NCBI RefSeq assembly: GCF_026262505.1
Contig: NC_067208.1
Span: 15,447,962-15,511,961 of the forward strand
DNA: 64,000 nucleotides
Direction: 5' to 3'
From: Trichomonas vaginalis G3
Lineage: Eukaryota > Parabasalia > Trichomonadida > Trichomonadidae
Part shown: positions 45,807 through 54,756 of the stretch, one piece after another
Layout: the number at the start of each line of letters is the position of its first letter
How positions within the stretch are numbered: the first letter of the stretch is position 1
Notes under the pieces: generated by a model
The model's database searches: none
Told to the model about the DNA's origin: nothing
The model's input: only the letters and a program-made list of their open reading frames with translations
Program-made: the position numbers and the translations under genes

Positions 45807-45842
45807 GGGGCTAGAGGGCGCAACGCGCCTGGAAGCCCCACT
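45807..45842. repeat. Right terminus of Maverick A1 with GC-rich hairpin
   Basis: The sequence runs GGGGCTAGAGGGCGCAACGC and onward to CCCCACT, and is the reverse complement of A2's left end at 52108-52143. It can fold into the same two-stem hairpin as the copy at 45741. Element coding and spacer sequence lies to its left and AT-rich host DNA to its right, so I take 45842 as the element boundary. Confidence 0.82.
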
Positions 45843-47449
45843 ACCTTTTTTTATTATAGGGAATTCTAACCATTATACTATGCACTAATGGACTCCAAAA
45901 TTAATTTTCAAGTATTTAATTGTGTCCCACCCCAAGGGCTGGTAAGCATTTTATTATCTAATGATGATTGCTATAAAATCAAATAAAAGTAAATAATTTT
46001 TGATTATTATTTCAAAAATATTAGTTTCAAAAGAGAATAATATCAATAACTCTTAATCTTGACCTCAAACGTAGTATTTCAGCATTATCCTGTATGTGCA
46101 TTAGAAAAATATGATCGTGCAGAAGATATTATTGAAATTACATATGATCTTTGTTAAAATTATGTCAAAAACTATAAGCTATAATAAATTGCAATAAAGC
46201 AATCAATTCGCCTAATCTTTTGAATTGATTGGTATAGAATAAAATGAAACAAACTCATATTATTATAGATGATTTAAAATATGCACAAAATATGCACAAA
46301 ATATTCAAAAGAATTCTGTATAGTTTCAGAATTTTGCTCTTTATATGTAATAAAATATATTCTAATGTACATATATGATTTGTAGAAGTTATTTATCGAG
46401 AATGAAATAAATATTGCAAATAACGAAAAACAATGGTGCAGCATAAGAGCTTATGGGTAAGTAAAACAAATAAGATCAACTTTCGATTTTTCGAAATTTA
46501 TTAGATCTTGGAGGTAATTACCAAGGTTTTCGACGAAAAACCCTTTTTGTGCTGTTGAAGCTACAGTTTCATTTGGTCATACTCCGACCCCTTGGCTTTG
46601 GGTATTCACGGAGTTATGGGCCATTAAAAAAAGGAGGATTACGACGCTCTCAATTTATGAACGTGGAGCCTTAAAAACAAAAAGTTTCAAACCAAATAAG
46701 AATAATCCAATAAACAAAGTTTTTTGCATCTTGGCAGATTCTTTGCCATATTCTTTATGCTGTTGAATATATTAAATTTGTACGTGTGAATTTATAATGA
46801 TGAGAAAAAATGAAAAATGTAATTTTGAATCCAAAAATCATTCCATATAAATTGTTTTTTAAATAAACTACGAATTCTATCTTCAAAACTTGAATTTGGC
46901 AAAAATATAATGAAAATTTCATCAAACAATGATAAATATGTATCTTTGAGCTTTAAATTTTTTGTCATCATATTTATCTAAAACGATATTTCCTATTCCA
47001 CAATTGTATTCAAATTTTTATAGCATAATTCCTTCAACTTTTCATTTTTTGGAACTTCGGGGTCTATTTTCTCTTGATGGAATAGATATTCTTATGCATA
47101 AACATGACCAGATCATACCCATATCACTATCTATCTATTTGATGTTTCAGATATCAAAAAGAAAATTTTAAAATTGGATGTTGTTTTCATGAATCAGTTG
47201 ATTGTTTCAAACTATTAAGAACGAAATTTAAATCGGAAATAACTCAAACATGCTCACGATTTTCATTTTTAGGTGGAAATCCAGAGATCATGAGTGAATG
47301 TTTGAAATATCAAAAACCAAATTGAGAATGTATGTGTTATGCAATTATTTCACACAACATTGATTTTGTTTCATTCGTGATTAGTGAATACAGTATGGAG
47401 ATTGATTTAAAATGTTGCAAAATTCATAATAACCTTGAATCAATTTTAG
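45843..47449. other. Host intergenic DNA, no gene seen
   Basis: Very AT-rich. Short coding-like scraps (for example HYPVCALEKYDRAEDIIEI near 46085) could be the decayed 5' part of the ankyrin gene downstream. A less AT-rich block at about 46500-46670 (GGTCATACTCCGACCCCTTG) stands out but encodes nothing clear. Confidence 0.6.
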
Positions 47450-48073
47450 TTATTTTCGATTGATCAAATAAGATTTTGTATTCCATCCCTTTGCGAATAT
47501 TTTCTATCACTTGGAGCAAATATCAATATAAAAAATAAACTTAAAAATACAGCTCTTCATAAAGCAGCAGCTCATAATAGTCAAGAAAAATTTGAGCCCC
47601 ATCTCTCACATGGTGCAAATATCAATAAAAAAAATGAAGATAGAAAAACTAAACTTCATATTTCAGCAATAAATAATAACAAAGAAATAGCCGAACTTCT
47701 TCTTTCATGTGGTGCAAATATCTATGATAATGATCATCATGAAAAAACTTCTCTTCATTATGCCGCAGAAAATTATAGCAAAGAAACTGCCGAACTTTTA
47801 CTGTCATATGGGGCATATATCAATGGAAAAATTGCAAATGGCAAAAGTAAAGAAATTACAGAACTTCTTCTCTCACATGATGCAAATATCAATAAAAAAG
47901 ATAAAATCGGGTTAATCACTCTTCACCTTGCAGCAGATAATAATAGTAAAGAGACTGCCGAATCCAAAATAGCTGTTTTTATTGAATTTTGTAGGCCTTT
48001 TCAGAAATTAATAAAAATTAATATAAAGATCATTAATTTTCAAATTAAAAATGTGTTTCTATTGATTTCGTGA
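47450..48073 (+). pseudogene. Decayed host ankyrin-repeat gene (3' part)
   Basis: An open stretch of 207 codons without a start encodes four to five ankyrin repeats. Typical pieces are PSLCEYFLSLGANINIKNKL, NTALHKAAAHNSQEKFEPHL, KEIAELLLSCGANIYDND, TSLHYAAENYSKETAELLLS and TLHLAADNNSKETAE. This is the large T. vaginalis ankyrin family, whose members bind protein partners. The N-terminal SLCEYFL block should be preceded by many more residues, but upstream frames are closed. One repeat (from about 47820) is shortened: the TALHIAA part is missing between YINGKIANGKS and KEITELLLS. So this is a truncated, eroding host copy rather than a working gene. Confidence 0.85.
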
Positions 48074-48143
48074 AAGGATATCAGAACGTGATAAGTACAT
48101 CATTTATGATTGTTATCTAAAGTTTATTTTGTAAATTTTTTTT

Positions 48144-49356
48144 GAGTGGGGGACAAACTCGCCCATTGTCACTTTTCATTAACCTTAAACTTGTAATTTT
48201 CATTATTTTCTGAAATTACCTTTAAAAGTACTAAGTAAGATCATGAGATATAGCAATATATGTTTAAACCAACTTATATTTTGGTTGTACACCACTTGTA
48301 TGTGCCGGATACCATTGTGTCAAATTTTTTCTGAAATTAACTTTAAAAGTACTAAGTAAGATCATGAGATATAGCAATATATGTTTAAACCAACTTATAT
48401 TTTGGTTGTACACCACTTGTATGTGCCGGATACCATTGTGTCAAATTTTTTCTGAAATTAACTTTAAAAGTACTAAGTAAGATCATGAGATATAGCAATA
48501 TATGTTTAAACCAACTTATATTTTGGTTGTACACCACTTGTATGTGCCGGATACCATTGTGTCAAATTTTTTCTGAAATTAACTTTAAAAGTACTAAGTA
48601 AGATCATGAGATATAGCAATATATGTTTAAACCAACTTATATTTTGGTTGTACACCACTTGTATGTGCCGGATACCATTGTGTCAAATTTTTTCTGAAAT
48701 TAACTTTAAAAGTACTAAGTAAGATCATGAGATATAGCAATATATGTTTAAACCAACTTATATTTTGGTTGTACACCACTTGTATGTGCCGGATACCATT
48801 GTGTCAAATTTTTTCTGAAATTAACTTTAAAAGTACTAAGTAAGATCATGAGATATAGCAATATATGTTTAAACCAACTTATATTTTGGTTGTACACCAC
48901 TTGTATGTGCCGGATACCATTGTGTCAAATTTTTTCTGAAATTAACTTTAAAAGTACTAAGTAAGATCATGAGATATAGCAATATATGTTTAAACCAACT
49001 TATATTTTGGTTGTACACCACTTGTATGTGCCGGATACCATTGTGTCAAATTTTTTCTGAAATTAACTTTAAAAGTACTAAGTAAGATCATGAGATATAG
49101 CAATATATGTTTAAACCAACTTATATTTTGGTTGTACACCACTTGTATGTGCCGGATACCATTGTGTCAAATTTTTTCTGAAATTAACTTTAAAAGTACT
49201 AAGTAAGATCATTTATTTTTGCATAATATAATGCCAATATGGTTTCTTTTGATTTTATTTCATTTATAAGCAAATCAGATTTACCCAAAAACTCCACTCC
49301 ATAAGCGTTCATTTGCTAAATTAAAAAGTGACAATGGGCTAGTCTGTCCCTTTCTC
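48144..49356. mobile_element. 1.2-kb TIR-bounded segment containing a satellite array
   Basis: Inverted repeats of about 33 bp bound the segment: 48144-48176 and the complement of 49324-49356. Both contain the run GCCCATTGTCACTTTT and a GGGACA block. No transposase is encoded. Length and TIRs suit a non-autonomous Tc1/mariner-like MITE, of which T. vaginalis has many relatives, but the family is inferred. Its interior is almost wholly a 121-bp tandem array. Confidence 0.6.
48211..49212 (+). repeat. 121-bp tandem repeat, eight full copies plus a part
   Basis: Units begin at 48211, 48332, 48453, 48574, 48695, 48816, 48937 and 49058, and a partial copy begins at 49179. Apart from an ACC/AAC variant in the first unit the copies look identical. 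Each carries CTGAAATTAACTTTAAAAGT and TGTATGTGCCGGATACCATT. No reading frame is maintained. Uniformity implies very recent amplification. Confidence 0.95.
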
Positions 49357-49446
49357 AATTTTTTTTGAAATAAAATAAAAAAATTTAAAAATTTTTTTTC
49401 GATTTTATTATAAAAAAAATCAATATTTATGATAATTATCTAAAGT

Positions 49447-50715
49447 TTATTTTGCCTTTGCAGCTGTTTTCTTTGAAATTTTGAGGACATCAGTGATTGC
49501 TGTAACAACTGCAGTAGAAGAAGGCATCAGAGTGTCCAAGCTATCATTGGAGTAGTAGAACAATCCCTCAGCAAGAAGAGATTCTCTAATTTTATCAGGA
49601 GCGTTTGAATTTTTCGGATCTTTTTGAACTAATGTCTTCAACACTTCTTTCATTGCTTTCTGATCTTCAGCAGTGTTGATAACCTTTGTAACTTTGTATT
49701 TAATGTCGTCAAGAAGAAGTTTTTGAGCTTCAATTAGAGTATATCCACTCAAAAGTAATTCATTGACACGTGCGAAGTAAAGACCGATTCCGCCGAATGT
49801 CTGGTATATTGTTTTGAACTGTGGTGCTCTGAAAATGTTGTAAAGAGCGTTTGATCCTGTTTCTTGTGAAAATTCCAAAACTCGGACGAATCTGATTCCC
49901 TGCTTATGGAAAAGAGGAAGCTTTGTCTGGTTGGCAACATCGAAGACAACACCTGTTGTAAATGCGCGTTCTGAACTTGCAAATAATTTGCTGAAGAATT
50001 GTGTTGTTTCTACGCAGTAATTCTTGCAATCTTCCGTCTGGTAGAGTTTGTATGGTTCATGGATAACGATTAATGAATGAAGAGCTTCGTTCAAAGTCTC
50101 TAATGCTTCGTATAAAGTTGCTGCTTTGAGATTTGCGCCTTTTTCTGTGGAAGTTTCAACAGCGGAGATAAGATATGATGCAGCTCTCTGGAGAAGAGGA
50201 TCACGAATGAGACCGAGGAAATAATGTTTTCCGATTTTATTCGTAGCGATAAAAGATGTTGTAGAAGCAACGCGATCAAGGATATCCTTAAGGGCTGCAG
50301 CTTTGAATGGCGTACCGTCAATCTCTCTAAATGCTTGAATTATCGCTGTACAAATGTGATCTATCAAATCTTTTTCTGTTGCATAGTTCGAGTATGTAAT
50401 TAAGTCGAAGTCAATCACTAAGTTGCCTTCCTTTCTGTATTTTTGAGAAAACTCGAGGATTCCACGTGTTTTTCCAACACCTGGAGGTCCGTATATCAGT
50501 AATATCTCTTTATGCTTTTCTTCTTCGGTATATCTTCTAAGAACTGAGTCGAGTTTTTCATCAGGAACATATGGAATAGGTTGATCTAATAATTGTGTGA
50601 AAAGAGATGCTTTATAGAACAAATAACCAACACAGGCAATTACTAATGCAATAACACCTGATAATATAAATATAATGGTTGAAGAAAATGCACTTTGTTT
50701 ATTCTTTTGATTCAT
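49447..50715 (-). CDS. Membrane-anchored AAA+/STAND-type P-loop ATPase (host, 422 aa)
   Basis: The N-terminal signal-anchor helix is SSTIIFILSGVIALVIACVG, extending to residue 32. A P-loop NTPase follows with EILLIYGPPGVGKTRGILEF (Walker A near residue 75) and NLVIDFDLITY or SLIVIHEPYKLY as Walker B candidates. The rest is helical and ends in a lysine-rich SKKTAAKAK tail. The architecture (TM anchor, then an AAA+ domain of the ORC/STAND kind) resembles ATPases that T. vaginalis has in families. Exact substrate unknown. Codon use and the initiator-like element upstream mark it as a host gene, not element cargo. It is not disrupted by the neighbouring elements. Confidence 0.82.
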   Translation of the reverse strand: MNQKNKQSAFSSTIIFILSGVIALVIACVGYLFYKASLFTQLLDQPIPYVPDEKLDSVLRRYTEEEKHKEILLIYGPPGVGKTRGILEFSQKYRKEGNLVIDFDLITYSNYATEKDLIDHICTAIIQAFREIDGTPFKAAALKDILDRVASTTSFIATNKIGKHYFLGLIRDPLLQRAASYLISAVETSTEKGANLKAATLYEALETLNEALHSLIVIHEPYKLYQTEDCKNYCVETTQFFSKLFASSERAFTTGVVFDVANQTKLPLFHKQGIRFVRVLEFSQETGSNALYNIFRAPQFKTIYQTFGGIGLYFARVNELLLSGYTLIEAQKLLLDDIKYKVTKVINTAEDQKAMKEVLKTLVQKDPKNSNAPDKIRESLLAEGLFYYSNDSLDTLMPSSTAVVTAITDVLKISKKTAAKAK

Positions 50716-50725
50716 GGGAAATTTT

Positions 50726-50737
50726 GTAAAAAAGTGA
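50726..50737 (-). promoter_or_regulatory. Initiator-like element of the AAA+ ATPase gene
   Basis: On the minus strand TCACTTTTTTAC lies 11 bases before the ATG. T. vaginalis genes typically start transcription at an initiator of the TCAYTWYTCATTA kind close to the start codon. This is a good partial match, and the Maverick genes here lack it. Confidence 0.6.
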
Positions 50738-51243
50738 CTTCACATTTCATTTTCTCACGAAAATAAATTTTGGCCTGTAGGTCTTAAATTTAATTCCATT
50801 TTGGATTGGTATGTTCGTTTCTGGTCGAATTCCCTAAAAATGACGAAATTTAAAAGAAAACAATAAAAATCAACGGGATTCTTTAAATCTAAATGGTTCA
50901 TCAATTAGAAAAAGGTTTATTGTTTTAGAAGAAACCTATTACATGGATAATTCCCTCATTTTTCATAGATCAGATACGCCCGTCAGAGTTTCATTCAAAT
51001 ATTGGCATACTGGCGTGCAGGAATAACGTTAAATAATCCAAAATTTTGTAGTATGCTATTAAATAAATTTATATCATTTATTGGTTGTTTCGAAATCATA
51101 ATTGAAATGCAGTTCATCTCAGAAATTTTCTGAGTCTCAAAATTTACAAAAATTGAAATGAACCATTTGTAAATATCATAAATAAAATTAAAAAATAAAG
51201 CTTAATTTAAAATTTTGAATCGCAATTCAAATTAAAATTCATA
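50738..51243. other. Host intergenic DNA, no gene seen
   Basis: AT-rich spacer between divergent host genes. No supported reading frame, RNA gene or repeat was noticed. Confidence 0.6.
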
Positions 51244-51602
51244 ATGGCAACAGCAGTATTTTCTCGTTTTTATTTTCCCACAATACCAAAATTAGATGTT
51301 AATCAGCCGAATAGCTATTGGTGCAACATAGACTACACAGATCCAAAAATTCATAAATTAATCGAGTATGATCAATTAGACACAAAGACAAAAAATAGAA
51401 TTTCAGCCAAAAATGGCGTGATAGTAAAATAAACCATATATTTGACCTTGAAGATAATATCAATTTACTCCGTAGAAAATCTTTAGAATTATTAGACCAA
51501 ATAACGTTTTTAACTTCAGAAAACAAAGCTCTAGAAGAGGAGATTCAGCTCATTAAATCATGTCTTGAGAAAATAGATGAAAATAAGAAATACTTTTCAT
51601 AA
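51244..51602 (+). pseudogene. Small host coiled-coil gene with a frameshift
   Basis: The first 57 codons (MATAVFSRFYFPTIPKLDVN ... KTKNRISAK) are open. The continuation lies in another frame: KWRDSKINHIFDLEDNINLL, followed by a leucine-zipper-like FLTSENKALEEEIQLIKSCL and a stop at about 51602. The switch falls at a GCCAAAAATGGCG run near 51410, where one base appears lost or gained. It may be a recent pseudogene or a sequencing error in a homopolymer. A TTCATAATGG context surrounds the start. Function unknown; a short coiled-coil protein. Confidence 0.5.
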
Positions 51603-52107
51603 ATTGTAATTTTCAAGAAATTTTAATAAAATAATAAAATGAATATGTTTGTAATGCCGCATTTAAAAACAGCAAGGACATTTTCAGAATTAGCGAGTCA
51701 ATTTGTGAACAACTTTTTGATAGAAATCATACAATTAATTCAATGGAGTTTGATTATTAATAAAAAATCAAAAAAGTTATTACAATATTTAGAATATAAA
51801 ATCATTCAATTAAACATACTGTAGATTTTTTAATTACAACATTATTCCTTTCAAAATTTTGATCTTAAACAATGATCGTAAACATAATCTTTATTTACCT
51901 TTTTAAGAACGGCAAATTGCAAAACTCTTAAATTCTAAATGAAATATGTTTTTATCTGATTTACCGATAATTTATCTTTTTCAATCAATCCATTTGGCAC
52001 TTTTTTAATTACACCTTTGAACACATAACGTAATAAACCTTTGAACACATAACTTATCTCGTACCATTACAACCTGTCTGCACATGGGATCATCCACAGG
52101 TCAGGTG
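51603..52107. other. Host DNA up to the A2 insertion point, no firm gene
   Basis: AT-rich. A 61-codon frame at 51639-51824 starts with ATG but has no recognisable features and is not supported. A short direct repeat (CCTTTGAACACATAAC, twice around 52013-52050) lies just before the element. Confidence 0.55.
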
Positions 52108-52143
52108 AGTGGGGCTTCCAGGCGCGTTGCGCCCTCTAGCCCC
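52108..52143. repeat. Left terminus of Maverick A2 with GC-rich hairpin
   Basis: Starts AGTGGGGCTTCCAGGCGCG, the inverted match of A1's right end. Similarity to the inside of A1's right end continues weakly for some tens of bases (an AAATTT block, then CCAGCCGNTGAC), as expected for a degenerating TIR. The six bases before it are CAGGTG; the partner duplication lies beyond the window. Confidence 0.82.
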
Positions 52144-52303
52144 TAAGAAATTTTGCCCAAGACCCAAGAGGAGGACCGAACCCCAGCCGACCAGCCGCTG
52201 ACAAAACCAAAACCGTTGTTATTTACATCATATGAGTGATGTCATTTTTTGTGTCACTTTTATGTCACTTTTCGGGTAAAAACATTTTTATTATTATATA
52301 TAA
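52144..52303. other. Subterminal leader of Maverick A2
   Basis: Non-coding. A purine-rich CCCAAGACCCAAGAGGAGGA block is followed by repeated GTCACTTTT motifs and a TTTTTATTATTATATATAA leader directly before the methyltransferase ATG. It probably contains that gene's promoter. Confidence 0.5.
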
Positions 52304-53122
52304 ATGAATTTTACAAAACCGCTGTTACCGTTCTTTGGAAATAAGAGTAGATGTAAAGATATTATATTGAGAGAACTTAAGAAACTACCGAATGGTCTAA
52401 CATTTGTAGATTTGTTCGGTGGAAGTTTCTATATATCCCATTTATGTCATACAATATTCCCAGACTCAAAGATTATATGCAATGACTTCGACAACTATAT
52501 GGACCGTCTCAAACATATTCCAGACACAAACAATATATTGACTGAGTTAAAAGAAAAGATACCTATAGGTAAGATGGAACGTATACCAGTAGATAAGAAA
52601 GATATTGTGAGAGAAGTTTTGAAAAAAGCAGAATATATAGACTGGGATAGTATATCTGCTAGACTATTATATAGTGGTGCTATAAGAGTTCATGACATTG
52701 AAACACTTATGTCAAAAGTTTTATATCTTAACTATACAAAGGTTTTCAAAGAGGACATAGAAAAATATATTGAGGGTATAGAGTTTGTGAGATGTCATTG
52801 GACAGAGTTGTATGAAAAATATAAAGACAAGGAAAATGTTTTCTTTATAGTGGACCCGCCGTTCTATAACACATGGGATTTTCAATACCAAGTAGACTGG
52901 ACTTTGAGAGACTCTTTAGAAACTTTAGACGTTTTACATAACCATCCATGCTTTTACTTTACATCCGATAAAAGTGGTTTGGAAAGTGTCATGAAATGGC
53001 TAGAAGATATAAACGACTATGAGTTTAGATATGACAAGATAGAGTATGAGAGAGGTCTCATAAACTGGAGAAAGTGTCACAATAAAGAAATTTTATTAGT
53101 AAGTAAATGTGGTTTGAAATAG
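52304..53122 (+). CDS. D12-class DNA adenine N6-methyltransferase (272 aa, A2)
   Basis: This is a complete adenine methyltransferase. It has motif I-like LLPFFGNKSRCKDIILREL and TFVDLFGGSFYISHL (AdoMet binding), then the catalytic DPPF in VFFIVDPPFYNTWDFQYQ (near residue 187). The small target-recognition insert is typical of Dam-like enzymes of this length. It would methylate adenine N6 in element or host DNA. T. vaginalis DNA is known to carry N6-methyladenine, and element-derived enzymes are one proposed source. No partner restriction enzyme is adjacent. It is the first gene inside the left terminus. The frame looks whole. Confidence 0.9.
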   Translation: MNFTKPLLPFFGNKSRCKDIILRELKKLPNGLTFVDLFGGSFYISHLCHTIFPDSKIICNDFDNYMDRLKHIPDTNNILTELKEKIPIGKMERIPVDKKDIVREVLKKAEYIDWDSISARLLYSGAIRVHDIETLMSKVLYLNYTKVFKEDIEKYIEGIEFVRCHWTELYEKYKDKENVFFIVDPPFYNTWDFQYQVDWTLRDSLETLDVLHNHPCFYFTSDKSGLESVMKWLEDINDYEFRYDKIEYERGLINWRKCHNKEILLVSKCGLK

Positions 53123-53238
53123 GACTACTTGTTTTAGGTTTTTTCCATTGTGTCATTTATTTATTTGACGTGGCAGAAAAGTACAGAGAATATGAAGATG
53201 AACCAATGCCTGCAAATGTTCAGCATATGTACTCGTAA
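53107..53238 (+). CDS. 43-residue single-pass membrane protein (A2)
   Basis: Same frame, overlap and start (MWFEIGLLVLGFF) as 388-519, with one residue difference noticed (H for Y at position 40). Retention of the open frame inside an overlap region argues that it is translated. Confidence 0.6.
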   Translation: MWFEIGLLVLGFFHCVIYLFDVAEKYREYEDEPMPANVQHMYS

Positions 53239-53261
53239 GAGATATTTTTATCTAATATTAA

Positions 53262-53624
53262 ATGGACGCACAGAACTTAGCGAATGCACAGCAACCTGGA
53301 CAACCAAACCCAGAGAATATTCCAAATGAAGTTAGAATACAAACTGCAATGGCAAACTATGGTCAAGTGCCAACAGATGTACAAATGCAAACTGCCATGT
53401 CAAATGACGCTGCGTTAGGTTTGCCACCATGGTATGCAAATATGAGATGGAAAGAGTTTTATACAAACCCTGAAGTGGGATATAAACAACTCTATGCAGA
53501 TGACGCGAACACAGGAGTTGACCCAGAGTATGTTTTCTACCAGAGGAGAAATAGAATGTATGAGCTCCAGTTAAAAAATGCTATGGAACTCAGAAGGAAA
53601 CGTAAGAGACTAGGCGGACATTAG
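53262..53624 (+). CDS. Conserved Maverick A protein, 120 aa (A2)
   Basis: Near-identical to 543-905, with I39T- and N111R-like changes only. The PPWYANMRWKEFYTNPEVGY core and basic RRKRKRLGGH end are unchanged, so the paired copies show these parts are kept. Function unknown. Confidence 0.75.
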   Translation: MDAQNLANAQQPGQPNPENIPNEVRIQTAMANYGQVPTDVQMQTAMSNDAALGLPPWYANMRWKEFYTNPEVGYKQLYADDANTGVDPEYVFYQRRNRMYELQLKNAMELRRKRKRLGGH

Positions 53625-53642
53625 ATTTTTACATATAGTAAA

Positions 53643-53885
53643 ATGGGTTTCTTTGGAAGAATAGGAAACTTCTTTCGAAATGTTGGAAGAGGTATATGGA
53701 ATGGAATAAAATCTGTCGGAAGAGGAATTTGGAACGGAGTCAAAAATATTGGTAAAAGAGTAGGTCAGTTCGTTGGTATTATACCTAAAGACCCTGAACC
53801 AGAAGAGCAAGCTCCTGTTATACAACAGCCTGAACCTGCACCACAGTCTAGTTGGCAACCAAATCCAACACCTCAACCGTATTAA
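53643..53885 (+). CDS. Small amphipathic Gly-rich protein (80 aa, A2)
   Basis: MGFFGRIGNFFRNVGRGIWN begins three to four amphipathic repeats (R-GIWNG-KSVGR / KNIGKRVG). A Pro/Glu/Gln-rich tail (PKDPEPEEQAPVIQQPEPAP) follows. The positively charged, aromatic, glycine-rich half could insert into membranes, like endosomolytic capsid peptides of non-enveloped viruses (hypothesis). The frame looks whole. Confidence 0.68.
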   Translation: MGFFGRIGNFFRNVGRGIWNGIKSVGRGIWNGVKNIGKRVGQFVGIIPKDPEPEEQAPVIQQPEPAPQSSWQPNPTPQPY

Positions 53886-53889
53886 AAAA

Positions 53890-54738
53890 TTATATTTTTA
53901 TCGTTCGATAGTAGTTGTATATGAAACTAAGTTCTAAGTAAAACGCATGGTATAATGGAATTATTCTTTTTCTTCCATCTGTAGTAAACCATACTTGAAA
54001 GTCTGAAATACTTCCACTCGGCGGTTCATATAACTTTGTAGGTTTTTCGTAAAAGTCATTTGCCAAGCATAAGAAAGAGTTTTGGGCGCCAGAAAATGAA
54101 GCATGAACTATCACAGCATCTTGGTCGAAAACATCTTTAAATAAATATGGTTCATCTCTTGCATATCGACTGTAGATATTTGCTAAAGGAGGTTCAACTT
54201 TCTGATTTAACATTCTTTGCAAATAATACCATGACATTGCAGTGAATTCTGTATATATTTGTTCGTCTTTATTTGGATTGTTTTCGTAGATTTGAAATGA
54301 CACTTGTGAATTTTGTTTGTCATATACAATTCTCACATAAAGTGTGCTATCGGTATTCGCATATTCATCAGCATATTTTGCATAACATGAATTTATTTTA
54401 TCTTCTATATTTTTTAATGCAGCCTGTAGAGAAGATGAGAGGTCAACTTGTATTAGCTCAATTTCTTCCCACATTTTTCGTTTCCCTTCAGATATATAAT
54501 CTATATGAAACCTTACAATAAATGGAAAACCTGTTTGAACTTGTGAGACAAACTTCATTCTACGAAAGCCAATAGCTTTTGTGACGGATGGGTCTCTTAA
54601 CCATCTTAATGGGTAGTCAAAACGATAGCCTTCATGCTTTACGGTCTCTGTCTCAAACTTTTGACCGACATTAGTAAAAAGTTCATCTAATGGTTTATTT
54701 GTAGCAACTCTAGAATTTTCTTTTTTTATTGGAAGCAT
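53890..54738 (-). CDS. Structural-family-1 protein (282 aa, A2)
   Basis: Starts MLPIKKENSRVATNKPLDEL. It has the family block YRFDYPLRWLRDPSVTKAIG and strands QVSFQIYENNPNKDEQIYTE. The end (VWFTTDGRKRIIPLYHAFYL, ELSFIYNYYRTIKI) also matches the A1 paralogue at 31229. The N-terminal and C-terminal thirds match A1's 1171-2018 copy closely while the centre differs strongly, so the middle evolves fast or has been exchanged. It is probably a minor virion protein. The frame looks whole. Confidence 0.7.
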   Translation of the reverse strand: MLPIKKENSRVATNKPLDELFTNVGQKFETETVKHEGYRFDYPLRWLRDPSVTKAIGFRRMKFVSQVQTGFPFIVRFHIDYISEGKRKMWEEIELIQVDLSSSLQAALKNIEDKINSCYAKYADEYANTDSTLYVRIVYDKQNSQVSFQIYENNPNKDEQIYTEFTAMSWYYLQRMLNQKVEPPLANIYSRYARDEPYLFKDVFDQDAVIVHASFSGAQNSFLCLANDFYEKPTKLYEPPSGSISDFQVWFTTDGRKRIIPLYHAFYLELSFIYNYYRTIKI

Positions 54739-54756
54739 ATTTTATCTATAATAAAA
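54739..54756. promoter_or_regulatory. 18-bp bidirectional promoter (A2 copy)
   Basis: ATTTTATCTATAATAAAA, differing by one base from the A1 spacer at 2019-2036. Confidence 0.7.

Larger units (their letters stand above)
1..45842 (+). mobile_element. Maverick/Polinton A1 (right-hand part, interrupted by Maverick B)
   Basis: This is a self-synthesising DNA transposon of the Polinton class with virus-like genes. Base 1 aligns with base 52720 of copy A2, so its left end lies about 0.6 kb outside the window. The right end is a GC-rich terminal motif ending CCCCACT at 45842, the inverted counterpart of A2's AGTGGGG start. Without the nested B element its length would be about 24 kb. It holds methyltransferase, fibre, integrase, PolB-like, HNH, KilA-N, ATPase, SF3 helicase and capsid-candidate genes. 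Near-identity to A2 suggests a young copy. It is broken, with roughly ten or more breaks spread over several genes plus one nested insertion. Its target duplication cannot be checked because one end is missing. Confidence 0.88.

Noticed and set aside
46480-46700. Possible structured RNA in the less AT-rich host block
   Set aside because: No tRNA, snRNA or SRP-type features or strong pairing could be identified by eye.
48211-49212. CRISPR-like array
   Set aside because: The repeats are directly contiguous 121-bp units with no unique spacers, in eukaryotic DNA with no cas genes.
51639-51824. 61-codon plus-strand frame before A2
   Set aside because: No promoter element, no domain, AT-rich composition and no second copy; it is indistinguishable from chance.
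52304-53122. Restriction-modification system
   Set aside because: No endonuclease gene is next to the methyltransferase. The HNH genes lie far away in the cargo region and look like homing types.
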